A DNA stretch of 64,000 nt from Plasmopara viticola (GCA_001695595.3 MBPM02000004.1:868001-932000); one strand, 5' to 3'; counted from the first letter of the stretch, positions 47,229 through 58,912 are shown. Made by a program: numbers and translations. The notes: generated by a model not told the origin, from the letters alone.

Positions 47229-47792
47229 ATGAAGCTCTTCTTCCATCTTTTGGCGACGCTTATGCTCGTAAAAGGCTACGAATTTAGCAACAAGGAAGGT
47301 ATCTCATCGTGCGGGACCGCTGGCGGCCCCCACGGCGACGCTTTCGACGACACAAAATTCGTTGGCATTGGGCAAACTATGACGACGCTCAAGCTCTGCA
47401 GTAATCACCGTCTGGATGGCATCGGCGTTACGGTGATTTTAATGGACAAAACGAAGCATGAATCGTTCTATGGCTCGGAAAAACATTGTAAAGTGTCTGA
47501 ACTGGGCGCTGACGAACACATTACTTCGTTTGAGGCGCATACTGTACAACACAAAGGGTATACGCGCATTAGTTTCGTCAAGCTCATGAGCGAAGAAGGC
47601 AAAATCTACGAAGCCGGCAGAATGTCGGCGAATGATAAAAAAAAGAGTGGCTGCAAAGCTCCTAAAGGATTTCATCTCGGTGGATTTATGGGGCGCTATG
47701 GGGATGAAATTGATGCGCTCGCTCCTATATGGGTGCGTATTAAGGAGCCCTTGGCTTCGCCTGCAACTGAGCCCCCTATACAACAGGTTTAA
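47229..47792 (+). CDS. Secreted jacalin-like lectin, intact divergent copy
   Basis: A 187-residue protein. The signal peptide (KLFFHLLATLMLVKG) is followed by a short linker, then SSCGTAGGPHGDAFDDTKFV. The jacalin-type core continues with LDGIGVTVILMDKTKHESFY, EHITSFEAHTVQ and FVKLMSEEGKIYEAGRM, and ends GFHLGGFMGRYGDEIDALAP, IWVRI. GRYG replaces the more common GRSG. Cysteines at 28, 57, 87 and in SGCKAP near 143 match the other copies, with no extra ones. An added proline/threonine-rich tail (EPLASPATEPPIQQV) is specific to this copy and its paralog. It is presumed extracellular and sugar-binding. It is more divergent than the 13311 and 26448 genes and may bind a different ligand. Confidence 0.85.
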   Translation: MKLFFHLLATLMLVKGYEFSNKEGISSCGTAGGPHGDAFDDTKFVGIGQTMTTLKLCSNHRLDGIGVTVILMDKTKHESFYGSEKHCKVSELGADEHITSFEAHTVQHKGYTRISFVKLMSEEGKIYEAGRMSANDKKKSGCKAPKGFHLGGFMGRYGDEIDALAPIWVRIKEPLASPATEPPIQQV

Positions 47793-48698
47793 TGTGGTTG
47801 GCACGATTTTCAGCTTCTTTTTTTCATGGCCATTACGTACTTTCATTGAGTCCATAGATAAGGAAAAAAAACGTTTCGTTTTTGTTTTTACCTCTTTTCC
47901 TAATTTAAATTCCTGTTTGCAAGTAATGTAGTTGTATGAAGCGCAGATATTGTTAAAAAAATTCTTTTGACTGCAAATCAATATTTTCCACTTGCAGGGA
48001 AAGCTTGCGCTTGATGCTATCATCTTCAACAGAACTACTGCTAAATTTGTTGCACTTATGTTCTCTAATTAACTTTTTCGAGCAAAAAGCGCCTTGAACC
48101 TGCTTAGAGAATTGTGTCGTTCTGATTAGTGATGCTGTCGTCGCTGTCGTCCTGCTTCGGCGTATGCTTATCAAATTATAATCAAATGGCACCAGCTGAG
48201 TCGGCCTGTCGTCCATCCACATGATAAATTTTCCTACCTGATAGTGACAAGAAGGTGAGAAAGACATAGCCTAGAGAGAAGCGGTCATAGGAAGCAATGC
48301 AACGGGCGGGTGTGTAAAATACTTTATAGTCATCAACTTCAGCAGAGTTGTACGTCGCAGTAAGTGCTGTTTTTCTACCAAAAAAAAACTGGTAAGTTTA
48401 GTATATATCAAAGCGACAAAAAGCTTTATAAAGCATCTTCAGCGCCTTCAGGAAATGTCACCAAATTCTTTTCACTCTGGCAACATTACGTGTGGTAAGA
48501 TTAAGCCCTGTTTAAATGGGTTCCTATTACCAACATGACGGCAAAATTCCCAGGTAGTAATTACGTCACCAGAAAGGAAAACGCGCTGAGTAAAGTTACT
48601 CACCTTTACTAACAAAATGTCGAGAAACACGTCTTGTGTAAATAAAAGGCAGCCGGAGATGGAGATAATTGAGAGATTAAGTACAGATCGGGCATATT
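47793..48698. repeat. 3' flank of the 47229 gene, duplicated block
   Basis: No gene is visible. The first part aligns with 31380-31633 and the part after about 48057 with 36065-36640. This is the place where copia copy 2 is inserted in the other block. Confidence 0.65.
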
Positions 48699-48834
48699 TG
48701 TTGAGTAAAAGGTAAAAACCGAGGTGAATATTTTAATCTTGATCAATGAACTGTAACTACTAACTGTGACGTACTCGTAAATACTGTGACGCCATCCGCC
48801 TGTTCAACATGCATTCGGCGGTGTAATTTCTACA
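48699..48834 (-). repeat. Copia solo LTR with target duplication
   Basis: 136 bp, TGTTGAGTAAAAGG...TTCTACA in reverse orientation, diverged from the 146-bp family LTR by substitutions and small deletions. It is flanked by perfect ATATT at 48694-48698 and 48835-48839. It marks an element reduced by LTR-LTR recombination. Confidence 0.9.
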
Positions 48835-49657
48835 ATATTTGACAAATACTCATGTGCATTTTTGATACTAACACCCTATATGTCAAGATTGTCCATCTAG
48901 TCTATCATGATTCTTTATATATTACCAATATGCTTGACAATTCTTTTCCAGTCAGAAAGAGAATGCACCTTCGATGACTTTGCTAATGTTACGTTTCAGT
49001 ATTGCTTATAATGAAATTTATAACATTGTTCGTGAAGAGCGACAGCAACATAAACATTTAGAAAGCTGTATTATATAATTATGATAATTATCTGAAAATG
49101 CCGAAGCTGCTCGCTTGGATCCGAAGATGCCGCAAGCAATAGTTGACAACAGAGGCTTTGAGCGCGGCGGCCTATCCTCTGATGTTGTTTAAAATGCATA
49201 GAAAATGTACAAACAAAAAATCATATTAAAACGTCGCTAGTGGGATACAAGTTAAAATCAGTCTCGGAAACTAGACTTAGTTTCGTGTTGAAGGAATACT
49301 GCTTCATATACAAACATCTCAACATTGCCCGCAGATTATCCTTATTGATCGCATGTGTCCGGCAAAGTCCTATTTCGTACAAATCTAAAATTTCGACCCC
49401 TCGCCTTATTTAATCTCTAACGACCTGATTGACCTCTTTCTTGTTACCGTTGCGCTTGCTTTAGATAATGCTGCCGCTCTCTAATCAGTTGTGTAACTGA
49501 CCCAGCCGTATGGCGAGCCAAACGTATATGACGACCAAGAAAACATCAGTCTTGACAACAACTAAAAAATCTTTCGTTCCGTCATATCGATCACGTAAAT
49601 AGTTTCGGCGTCAAAAGACGAGGTTTAATTAAGTGTGACAAAAAACAGCCACACACT
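48835..49657. repeat. Duplicated non-coding block, copy in block III
   Basis: Aligns with 36650-37432. It includes a more decayed version of the possible jacalin-like remnant (about 49430-49650). No open gene was seen. Confidence 0.6.
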
Positions 49658-49862
49658 GTAATACGGTCGCGGAGAAAGAATCTTTAAAGAGTAATTGCTG
49701 AATGAGGCTTGGGCGGCGGGCGTGGAAGATTAGGCAAAGAACGAGAAGTTTTAATTGCTTAAAGCAAATTAAGAATTGATATCAAATGGTGAGCGCTTAC
49801 GGATGTTTGCCTTGCAACAGCCTTGCTACTGCTTGAAGGCTGTCGTTCTTCCTTACTTCATC

Positions 49863-50298
49863 TGTGACGTAATTGTCGTCACCGGCAGTTTTGCCGGTAA
49901 AGGCTTCTTTCGCAAAATAATGAAAATACCCCCAAAATACATATGCATTAGTATATTACAAAGGTATAGGCGACTATACAGTTTCCGACCAGAAGATAGT
50001 TCCAAATGTCCATAATCATTGAAAACCGACAGACCTTATTGGGTAAAGAAACATAGGATGTGTAGAAGGCCAGATGGAATAAAGGAGAATGATAGCTTTT
50101 AGGATGATAGCAGTAGATGGCTTAGAGCATCCGGTAAGGCAGTAGCAGGAAAATAAGTTATAAGAGCCCTTCATCAAATATCACTTCTCAATTTGCTTTA
50201 AGTAAAAAGAATCCATCTCTTCCACGACTTCACCTCGCCCGCACCTCAGCTTCGTCCGACGGCCGACTTCAATCAGCTTCTTCCGCGACTATGTTACA
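49863..50298 (+). repeat. Gypsy 5' LTR
   Basis: 436 bp. It contains the CCTCGCCCGCACCTCAGC stretch near the U5 end that recurs in every family LTR and in the fold-back at 21346. Confidence 0.85.
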
Positions 50299-50975
50299 TA
50301 GTACCACTTGTCGTGTCAAGTTCAAGAGTATAAGGCAAGAGTGCTCGTGGTCACATAGTCCTGTGATTATTGGTTTAAGCCACATAGTGGGAAGTACTAG
50401 ATTACAGCTAGATTTTAACGTTCAGTGATGGTTGGTGTGGTTGCACGCAAGTGTGGTACATACAACTGGAACTCCTTCAGTTGGTCTGTGGCTTTGTGCG
50501 TTTGCTTTTTTATAAATCCCTATCCCGCTTCTGAGAACACGGAGAATGAATTCCAGATAAATTATCCACTTGGCTTTGCTAAATGATCATTCGATACTAC
50601 TGAGCTATTGTATGGGAAAATGAAAGACTTGTGAACCCACAAACCCGGTAATTAATACCACTGAGCTCCCAACAAGCCGTACCAAAGAGCTAGACAATCT
50701 GTAATAGGACTTGTGATAATCAACGTTGAAGCCGCTGAAGCTTGTCCAATTACCCGAAACGAAATACTGGATTGTAAGGACCCAGGTGCAAGAACGTCAG
50801 TGCACAACATCACAGAAAACCCAAAGCGCTGTGTTAGGCAGACCCAAGAGCATTTGGAAGGTTTATTAGACCACACTGTCCATTTATAGACTACTAAAAC
50901 GAAATTCAATTATTTTTGTTTTTATTCTTCAGTTTTTATTTAGTCATACAAAGAGCGCTGAGAAGTCCGGCAAGT
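50299..50975 (+). other. Gypsy leader region
   Basis: Between the 5' LTR and gag. No open gene is visible. The primer-binding site should lie at 50299 onward (TAGTACCACTTG); I could not assign a tRNA. Confidence 0.5.
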
Positions 50976-52330
50976 ATGGCCCAACAAAGAGGCCATTTGG
51001 CTAAACGCTCATCTCCAGCCCAAGACCTCGTCAACAAAGCCGGAAACGTTGCACCTGACGATTACAAAACTTTACGGCCAACTTCGCGCTTAGGATCGCG
51101 AGCGCCGACTCTGCAAGATACGGCAGGTGCCAATGTCCAAGTGGAGTCGACCGCTCAGTCCAATGTATTGTCTTCTGCAGCGACAGGACAAGACACACTG
51201 TTCAATCAGCTCAGCAGCTACAGCAATATCAAACCCAGGGGCAAGCTCAAATGCAAGTCCGAAGGCAACAGGCTAATGAGCGCTTCGACTTTCTCGATGC
51301 ATCAGATGCGAGCGGAAGAAAAAAGATCCTCCTGTTTGTGAAGGGAGGTTTGACGAAGATATTGAATCATGAAACCTTGCAACGGAACATTAGTTAGCCA
51401 ACAAGCGCTACTAGATGACAACAGAGTTGTTAGACTTTGTGACGCTAAATCCGTACTGAATTGCTACCGTGTGTTGATCGCCGACTGCAAGCGCATGAAC
51501 GTACACAAGACATGATCACTGCTTGAATGTCAATTGCACACACGCTTTAAGCCTAAGCATTTCAAAGATGGTCTTCGAGAGCGTAAGTTTCACCTGAAAC
51601 AAAGAAAAAGTATCCATAATTACGTCTTTAAATTTTAGAACTTGATGTCTTGAACTGAGTTGGAAATCTGTGAATTAGAAAAGCGGTGGTATTTTCAGAA
51701 TAGATTACGGAAACAAATCGCAAGGAAGATCGAAGGAGAGAGTCTGAGTACTCTCCAGAAGGCTATTACACTTAATCCAACTTCAATTTTGCCCATTACT
51801 CGGGTAGATCGAATTGTATATCGACCAAGTCGCTGAAGCCGGTGCCTACAGAACCAGGCTATCGTGCGAACGAGTCACGACCTCAGAAGCAAAAGCTCTT
51901 TGTAAAGAGAACGGACAACAACGACAACTCGACCTTATCGTAAATATGAAAAAATTGTAGCGTTGCGGCCACATATCGCCGCAATGTACTCCTTCTAAAC
52001 TTACGAAAGCGAATCGTTATTTTAAAGGTGCCCTATATGCTATCCCCAAAGCAAAAGTTAAAGCTTTTGAAGACGTTGCTCAGGAAGTACTCGTCACCGT
52101 CTTCATCAAGAATAAATATAGTCTTAATGGTATCTGAAAATTTGGGGATGTGGCTTGAGCTCGAAGTAATCAAGAAAGAGTCCAGGTTGTTCACCGACCC
52201 CGAAGAACGGTGCACATGAAATTGCAGTTACTTGGTTTTCGCATTACATTGGCAACGTCCCAAGTCATGCCTGTTTCTATAAAATAATGATTTAGTCATT
52301 GGCATGATGTGGCTTCGTGAGCAAAATTTA
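50976..52330 (+). pseudogene. Gypsy gag and protease remnant
   Basis: The ATG at 50976 opens MAQQRGHLAKRSSPAQDLVN and stays open to 51341, but the frame shifts near 51240. In the +1 frame the glutamine-rich QYQTQGQAQMQVRRQQANER and FDFLDASDASG continue, matching the gag at 8454-8212. A zinc-knuckle trace, RCGHISPQC, lies at about 51962-51990 directly after a stop. A protease-like stretch with no clear DSGA or DTGA follows to about 52330. The frame is broken in several places. Confidence 0.6.
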
Positions 52331-52759
52331 GATTTAATTGTACTACAAAACGCACATCAACAGCGTGCACCGCGCGGCAATTCGACTATGCACGTAATAA
52401 ACGTCCGTCTAGATGGACGGCTGGACAACGCAAGGTGCGAATAAATTAGAGCCGCAAGATTCTGATTGCTTTCGGCAGCAAGGTCACCATGGCCGTCAAG
52501 GATTGGCGCAGCTAATTTCGTCTCCACATTTTTTTAAAAGAATGCGTTAAAACAAAGACATCGAAGCTGTATTCGTCATTAATTCGCCGGATTTTGTACA
52601 GGCTGAGCGCTTAAAAAATCAAGGTTGGGAAACGCTTCAAAATATTTCGGCGTATGAAACGCTATACAAGTATGGGGACACAGTATTTCGCACGAAGCGT
52701 TTAAGCGAGACACCTCCAGTTCGGAAAGAAATTAAGAACGAAGTTTTCAAGCCTGGTAC

Positions 52760-53569
52760 CAAGCTGATATCCGTCAAACAATGGTGATAGAGTCCTAAAC
52801 AGCGCGGTACAATTTAAAAATGGACCAAAGAGATTGTACAAGCAGGCATTATTCGATGAAGTACGTCTGCTTTTTTGGCATCAACGTTGTGTGTCAATAA
52901 TGTTGTAGAACGGCGCATTGTGCACGATTATCGTCAGCTCAATCTAGCGACGATCTTGCCGTCGATACCAATAGCCACATAATTAAGACACCTTTGACGA
53001 TGTGTCCGGTAGTCATTGGTTTTCGAGCATAAACGTTTTTTTGGGATTGCATTCAGACTAATTTGCGTGGACCTAATATCCCAATATTGTCTATTTAAAT
53101 ATTTTATAAATCTTATGGGACTGAGCAAAGCCTGGTTAAGCTTTCGCAAAACGTCTATCGAGATTTAGAGGATGTGATGAGAATCTACTTTGATGATATC
53201 TGCGTGTTCACACAAAGTGAAGATGTCGCAGACCACGTAATGGCTTTAGACCGTGAACTCAAACGGTGTGAAGAACAGCAACTTTACTTCAAGTTGTCAT
53301 GGTGTCAGTTCTGCGTGGATGCGATCCCGTTCCGAGGAGACTCTGTCGGACAAAAAGGCGTCCGAGTGGCCCCCGACAAAATTGAGATCATCGCAGAATG
53401 GCCTGTTCTCAAGACAAGAAAACGAATTGAGTTCTTCTCGGGCACTACAGTCTATGTCGTAAGGTTCTGCACGGAGTTTGCGCAATTTGCAGGACCAATC
53501 CATGGCAGTAAAGGACCTCCCCGAGAAACGATCGAGCTTTTGAACGATCGGCTACGCTGCTTTATATGA
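52760..53569 (+). pseudogene. Gypsy reverse transcriptase remnant, collinear active-site segment
   Basis: After a decayed N-terminal part (IVHDYRQLNLATILPS near 52930), the frame 53174-53569 is open for 131 residues: RIYFDDICVFTQSEDVADHV with the YFDD catalytic box, then ALDRELKRCEEQQLYFKL, WCQFCVDAIPFRGDSVGQKG and the start of the connection domain. This copy shows the normal order across the two points that are joined inversely at 6338, 16335 and 39977, so it is the reference for that rearrangement. Stops just upstream and at 53569 keep it non-functional. Confidence 0.75.
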
Positions 53570-53901
53570 CACGAATGTCACTTGACCGTTACACACGTTA
53601 TGATTCTTCCAAACTTCTCGAAACCATTTGGTTTACGAATAGACGCCCCGAACGTTGCGTTAGGGGAGCCTTATTTCATGAGGAGGAAGAGGAAGTCCAT
53701 CCAATTGCTGTTAATAGTCGGAAGATGAAGCCAGTCGAGCTGAACTACCCTGTTCGTCAGCAAAAATTACTTGCGATTATGCGTGCGCCAAAAGTATGGC
53801 GTGTGCATCTTCTCAATCGACCATTCACGGTCAAAACTGATCACAAAAGTATTGAGATGATTTTGACGCAGAAGAATACAAATCGCAAAGTAGCTCGATG
53901 A
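53566..53901 (+). pseudogene. Gypsy RNase H remnant
   Basis: A 111-residue open piece with IAVNSRKMKPVELNYPVRQQ, KLLAIMRAPKVWRVHLLNRP and FTVKTDHKSIEMILTQKN, the typical gypsy RNase H tail. Its initial catalytic Asp region is out of frame. Confidence 0.7.
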
Positions 53902-54239
53902 TTTAATGAGCTTGCTGGACTTTAGCATTTGTTTTAGTTCATTCCCGGCGAAACTAACACCGTGGCCGACGCACTGTCACGCAATCGGAATTTCGATCGA
54001 AAGCAAAGCTACCCAATTTTGTTTGCAAGAGCCATCGGAAGCGGCTAAGAACCTCAAAATCTTACGACAATAAAAACGAACAAGGGTACAGTTGCTAAAT
54101 CTGCAAAAAGGATGTAGATGGTATACCTAAGTCCTCATTGCAGATTTTTTTTTAACAAAATTGGCAAAGAAGAGACGCCATGACTGTATATTCCAGCGTC
54201 AAGAACCTAAAAAATCGCGCCATCTGTGAAAATTATGAT

Positions 54240-55190
54240 TTTTTATCGGCAGGCCACCCAGGATTTTACAAGATGTATCCAGCCGTCCATAAGAAAGACT
54301 GGTGGCCAGAAATAACGAAGTAAATCCAGCGCTATGTCAACACTTGCCGAAAGTGTCAGCGCAACAAGGCTAGATTCACCAAACCGCCCAAACAACTTTA
54401 GTCTCTGGAGATTCAAGAGGTAGTTAGGTTGACAATTTAATGGACTTCATTTATTCTTTACTGAACCAAAAGTGATTAAAACGGTTATCGTTGATCGCTT
54501 TATAAAAAGGGCCATGTTCATCGCTACAAAGACAATCGACGATACTGCAGAAATTGCGAAGGTCTTCTTGCAGAATTATATGAAGGACCATGACATACCA
54601 AAGACCATTGCGTCCGACCGAGACACCAAGTTCGCATCCAAGTTCTTGTAAGCAATCGTGTCTGCTGTGGGTACACAACAACAATTGGCTCTGGCATAAG
54701 GCCACAAAAGGATGGGCAAAGGAAAGAATTATTGGTCCGCACCTGTCTCGATTTATGTCATATTTATCCCTATTTACTTTCTTTATGATTATATTAGTTA
54801 CAGGGGATAATTTTATACAAATGTTTGTTACATCTCGGAGATTACCTCCGAGATGTCGTCAACCTAGCACAGAATGATTGGGATGACTATTTGCATTTGG
54901 CTAAGAAAGCGTCTAACTTTCGCGTACACTCTAAAATTGGGTTGTCACCGTTCGAATCCGATCTAAAATATGTTCCTTATAAGCCGGATGATATGGAATC
55001 AGACCCAGAATATTACAAGCTGGAAAAATCAGCACAAGAGTTTCTAGTACGTCAAAAACCTTCACTCAAGGTCGCGCAGGACCGGATGAGCGAAGCACAA
55101 GAGCGTATGAAGTACTATTATGACAAGTATAAAACTTTCAGGACCTTTAAGCTGTCAATATTGTGCTTTTGGACGGCAAGAAGTTGAATG
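54240..55190 (+). pseudogene. Gypsy integrase remnant with an AT-rich insertion
   Basis: The zinc-binding region (AGHPGFYKMYPAVHKKDWWP, CRKCQRNKAR) is followed by core pieces ([24 protein letters not shown]). Between about 54745 and 54830 there is an AT-rich insertion absent from all other copies, ending in a perfect hairpin. Downstream, the open frame 54825-55187 holds [38 protein letters not shown] and MSEAQERMKYYYDKYKTF. The catalytic Glu segment is lost at the insertion. Confidence 0.65.
54830..54856. repeat. Perfect 11-bp hairpin at an insertion edge
   Basis: ACATCTCGGAG and CTCCGAGATGT flank ATTAC. The right arm is ancestral gypsy sequence (compare 41660). The left arm belongs to the inserted filler. 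Confidence 0.8.
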
Positions 55191-55386
55191 TCCGTCACAA
55201 AGGTTTTACTCAGTCAAAGAAAATTGTACTAAGGTATATTTTCTCGATCCCAATCGTAAAGAGAGTTTCGCGAGATTACTATGAGCTGAAGTTATTAGAA
55301 GGATTGAAACTGCACCCAGTGTTCCACACTTAATTGTTGAAGCTGTATCGCAAGGACCTCAAGCTTCGACAAAAGATGATTAGGTC

Positions 55387-55572
55387 ATGTTGATCGATGG
55401 CTCCGAGGGACACCTCGTTGAAGCCGTAATTGGACATCGTAAAGGCAAGGGGAACTTACAGTATAAAGTTTGGTGGCTTGATGACACCAATCATCGGAAC
55501 CTTGGAGAATCTAAGGTAGATTTTTGGATTTATCGACCTCTACTGGAAATCCAAGAAGATGAGCTTTATTAA
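55387..55572 (+). pseudogene. Gypsy chromodomain
   Basis: 61 residues. GSEGHLVEAVIGHRKGKGNL, QYKVWWLDDTNHRNLGES follow the chromodomain pattern (VE.I..HR...G..QYKVKW.G....TWE), with the last part degraded. It is the C-terminal end of the integrase polyprotein and in this family would tether insertion to chromatin marks; here it is separated by stops. Confidence 0.7.
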
Positions 55573-55602
55573 TTAAAGAAAATATCTTCTTGAGGAAAAC
55601 CA

Positions 55603-56020
55603 TGTGACATAATCGTCGTCACTGGCGGATTTGCTGAAAACGGCTTTTACGCAAAATCATGAAAATATTCTAAAAATGCATATGCATTAGTACTACACAT
55701 AAGTATAGGCGATTATCCAGTTTACGACCAGAAGACAGTTCCAAATGTCCCGTAATCGTTGGAAATATTATAAGATAAACTTTTATAGGATGTGTAAAAG
55801 GTCAGATGGAATAAAGGGGAATGATAGCTTTTGGGGAGGTAGCAGATGGCTGAGAGCCAACAGATATGCTGCAGCAAGAAAATAAGTCTCAAGCGCTCTT
55901 TATCTAACATCATTTCTCAATTCGCTACAAGCAAGAAACACTCCCCTCTTCTGCGACCTCACCTCGCCCGCACCTCAGCGACGGACGACTTTAAACAGCT
56001 CCAACCGCGACTGTGTCACA
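55603..56020 (+). repeat. Gypsy 3' LTR
   Basis: 418 bp, TGTGACATAATCGTCG...GACTGTGTCACA. Confidence 0.85.
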
Positions 56021-58412
56021 CCATCTGCCTTTTTACACATCCTGGACTATTATTCCAGCCAACAAGGTCTCTTAATTCGCAATCATTATACGACATCAGG
56101 ACGTTGCTTCTTGTCTAGAATTTTGTAATCGCCACTTCCTTAATAAATTCGAGTCTTTTTGTGGTATATGATGTAGCTATATGACGAAGTCACTGTTGTT
56201 GGCAAACCAACCGGTGACGACGGTTAAGTCGCATTATATCCTTTCGGTGAGATGCCTTATTTAAATAATAGAGCTAACCTTTTGGGTTCCTAAAAGAGGC
56301 CGATGAGCCCGTAAAAAAGCCATTGACGAACACGCCCTTAGTCGCCATTTGCCGACGCTCTAGGTCCTTGCGATATGGCTTGAACAGTGAAGCGTGGAAC
56401 ACTTGATGCAAGTTAAAACCTTCGATGTTTTCCTCTCAAGAGAAACTCGCGAAATTTTATTCACGATCGACAATGAGCCAATATATTTTACCTTAACTTT
56501 ATTCGACTGAGCAAAACCTTGGTGACGAGCATCCAAATTTTTGTCGTCCAAAAACACCATATTGTCAACTTGGAAGTCGTGGACAAGTCTATTTTTGCCG
56601 CAATAGTATTTTGTGCGCCCTTGTGCGTCATCCATCCGGTCCTGTGCGATTTTGAGTAATGGTTCATGACAAAGTAGAAATCTCGTTCCGATTATTCGAC
56701 TAAAAAAAATATATCGAATCCAAGTCATACGGCCTAACAGGAAAAATCGTAAATTTGTTATGCAAAGGGGCATCAGAACTGTATGTGTACGCGGCAATTA
56801 TAGGCTATCTCAGCCAAATGCAAAAGCAATTCCAAGCATTCAGTGCTGAGTTGATGACACCTCGATGGTAATCTCCAATAAAATGGTTGGTTCTTCCCGG
56901 TTGTACCATTGATTGTGGCTTCAAAGCCAAAGCCAAAACGTGTTGCGTCCCTAAGCAGCCATGATTGCTTGCCGTAAATTAAATGTGATCTTTGGTGTCT
57001 TGGCCGCACAGAATGGTCTTTGGTATGCCATGGTCCTTCATGTAATTTCCCATGAAAACCTTCGCGATTTCTGCAGTATCGTTTGTTGTCTTCGTAGCGA
57101 TTTTCATGACCCTTTTTGATAAGCGATCGACAATCACCATGACAACATCAATTTCACTTTTGGTCTACGGTAAAAGCACAAAAAAGTCCATTAAAATGTC
57201 GACCCATCTGCCGCCTATTGAAACATTAGGATTCAGGAGAAATATTGGTGTTTAAGTCCATTTAGCCTTGTTGTGCTGAAAATTTCGCAAGTCTTGACAT
57301 AGAGCTGAGTCTACTTTGACATTTTCGACTAATTGTGCTTTTGATGCACGGCTAGATAGGTCTTGTAATATCATGATTGGCCTCCCGATACATAATCGTG
57401 GTTCTCGAAAAAAATGGGATTTTAAATATCTTCGTCCTCGAAAATATAATGTCCTGAAATCTCATCTTCGCCTATTTGGTAATACAATGCAATATTTCAA
57501 TGAGTACTTTGGCACATTATTCCATTCTTTCAGCTTCTTGATGATGTACTGTAGATCTCTATATTTCGCATACATTTTGCTTGCGTATTGAGAAACTGTA
57601 ACCTTATCCGTCCTGATGGTATCCACGATCCCGCACTTAATGAGTCGTTTCCAGCAGCTTTTGCAAACTAACTTGGAAAGCTTCAAATCCCGGATTGCGT
57701 GACAGTGCATCGTCCACGATGTAAGTTTCACCAGGAATCCACTGGAATTCAGCAAGTTTACCGACCCATCGAGCTTCTTTGCAGTATGTAGTCTTCTACG
57801 TCAGGATCATCTTGATACTTTTGTGATCCGTTCCGACCGTGTATGGTCGATCGTGAAGTCACACGCCATACTTTTGGCGCATGCATAATTGCAAATAGCC
57901 CTAGCTCAAAACAGAGTAGTTTAACTCGTCTGACTTCATCTTCCGATTGGTAAAAGCGATTAGATGGTCTTTCTCTCCCCCCTTTTATAACAAGACTCCC
58001 CCAACAGCAAAATTCAAGGCGTCCGTTTGTATACAAAACGATTGCAAAAAGTACAAAAAAAATGGGCAGGTGAAATCGTCAAACGACGCTTGAGTTCGGT
58101 GAAGCAGTGTAGCCGATCGTCCGAGTGAACGATAGCTTTTTGACGACGTTCTTTTTATACTATCGTGGAGGGGTTCTGCAAATTGCGCAAAGCCCTAGCA
58201 GATCCTTGAGCCATAGACTGTAGCGCCTAAGAAGCGCTCCATTTGCTTATTTTGTCTTTGTAACAGGACATTTAAAATAAATCTTAATTTTGTCAGGGTC
58301 CATTCGGACGCCTTTTCGTTCGACAAAGTCTCCTCGACATGAGATCTGGTCGACGCAGAATGGCACTTTGCCAACTTGATGTGAAGTCGGTGTTCTTCAC
58401 ACCTTAAATGAT

Positions 58413-58692
58413 GCCACAACTTAAGGCAGCATGGGTGAGACCACGCTTTAATGCATGACGTCAACTTGTTGCGCTGTCCCGACACCACAATCGAAATGCC
58501 AGTGCGTGTAGAAGCGAGTGACCTACTTACGGCGACACATTCCACGATCGATCCTATTCCAGTTCACATTTTTATTATCAACTTTGTATGAGTAAGTCAT
58601 AAATACTACATGATCCATTCCAGCTTTCAGGTATTTTTTTTCACAAAATTTATTCTCCAGAGTTAGTTCTCCAACTCTACTGTTTTACTTTA
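58413..58692 (+). promoter_or_regulatory. Lectin upstream region of the 58693 pseudogene
   Basis: GTAGAAGCGAGTGACCTACT leads into TACGGCGACACATTCC at about 58507-58540, close to the other lectin promoters. The Inr/FPR position is replaced by T-rich sequence. Confidence 0.5.
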
Positions 58693-58766
58693 ATCAAGGT
58701 CCTCTTTTTCGCGTTAATGACGATTGTGCTTCTTAGAGTCAATGCACTCCATTCCGGCACAGATCT

Positions 58767-58912
58767 TGTTAACATTACACCGCTGAATGCATGTTGAACA
58801 GGTGGATGGCTTTACAGTAATTACAAGTACGTCACAATTAGTAATTACATATGGTAGCCATTCATTAGTTAGGATAAATATATTCACTTCGGTTTTTACT
58901 TTCTTCTTAACA
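58767..58912 (+). repeat. 5' LTR of copia copy 3
   Basis: 146 bp, TGTTAACA...TTAACA, followed by GGTTAACAGCCGC. Confidence 0.97.

Larger units (their letters stand above)
49863..56020 (+). mobile_element. Complete Ty3/gypsy chromodomain element, degenerate (6158 bp)
   Basis: The 5' LTR 49863-50298 (436 bp) and 3' LTR 55603-56020 (418 bp) start TGTGAC and end GTTACA or GTCACA. The target duplication is CATC (49859-49862 and 56022-56025), supported by the uninterrupted sequence TCTCCATCTGCC at 37618-37629. The internal order is leader, gag from 50976, protease region about 52050-52330, RT about 52760-53500, RNase H 53566-53901, integrase about 54240-55080 and chromodomain 55387-55560. The LTRs are diverged and all frames carry stops, so this is an old insertion, yet it is still younger than the gypsy LTR it interrupts. 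Confidence 0.85.
49658..58412 (-). mobile_element. Gypsy minus element, interrupted by the plus element 49863-56020
   Basis: Its LTR starts TGTAATACGGTCGC at 49658, is interrupted at 49862, resumes at 56021 and ends at about 56233. On the minus strand, post-core and integrase pieces follow (56797-56360, 57009-56773 and about 57050-57350), then RNase H (58036-57758, SNRFYQSEDEVRRVKLLCFE and PKVWRV) and late RT (about 58400-58195). It is truncated near 58412, where lectin promoter sequence begins. Its left flank is the same as that of composite B at 37433. Confidence 0.75.
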
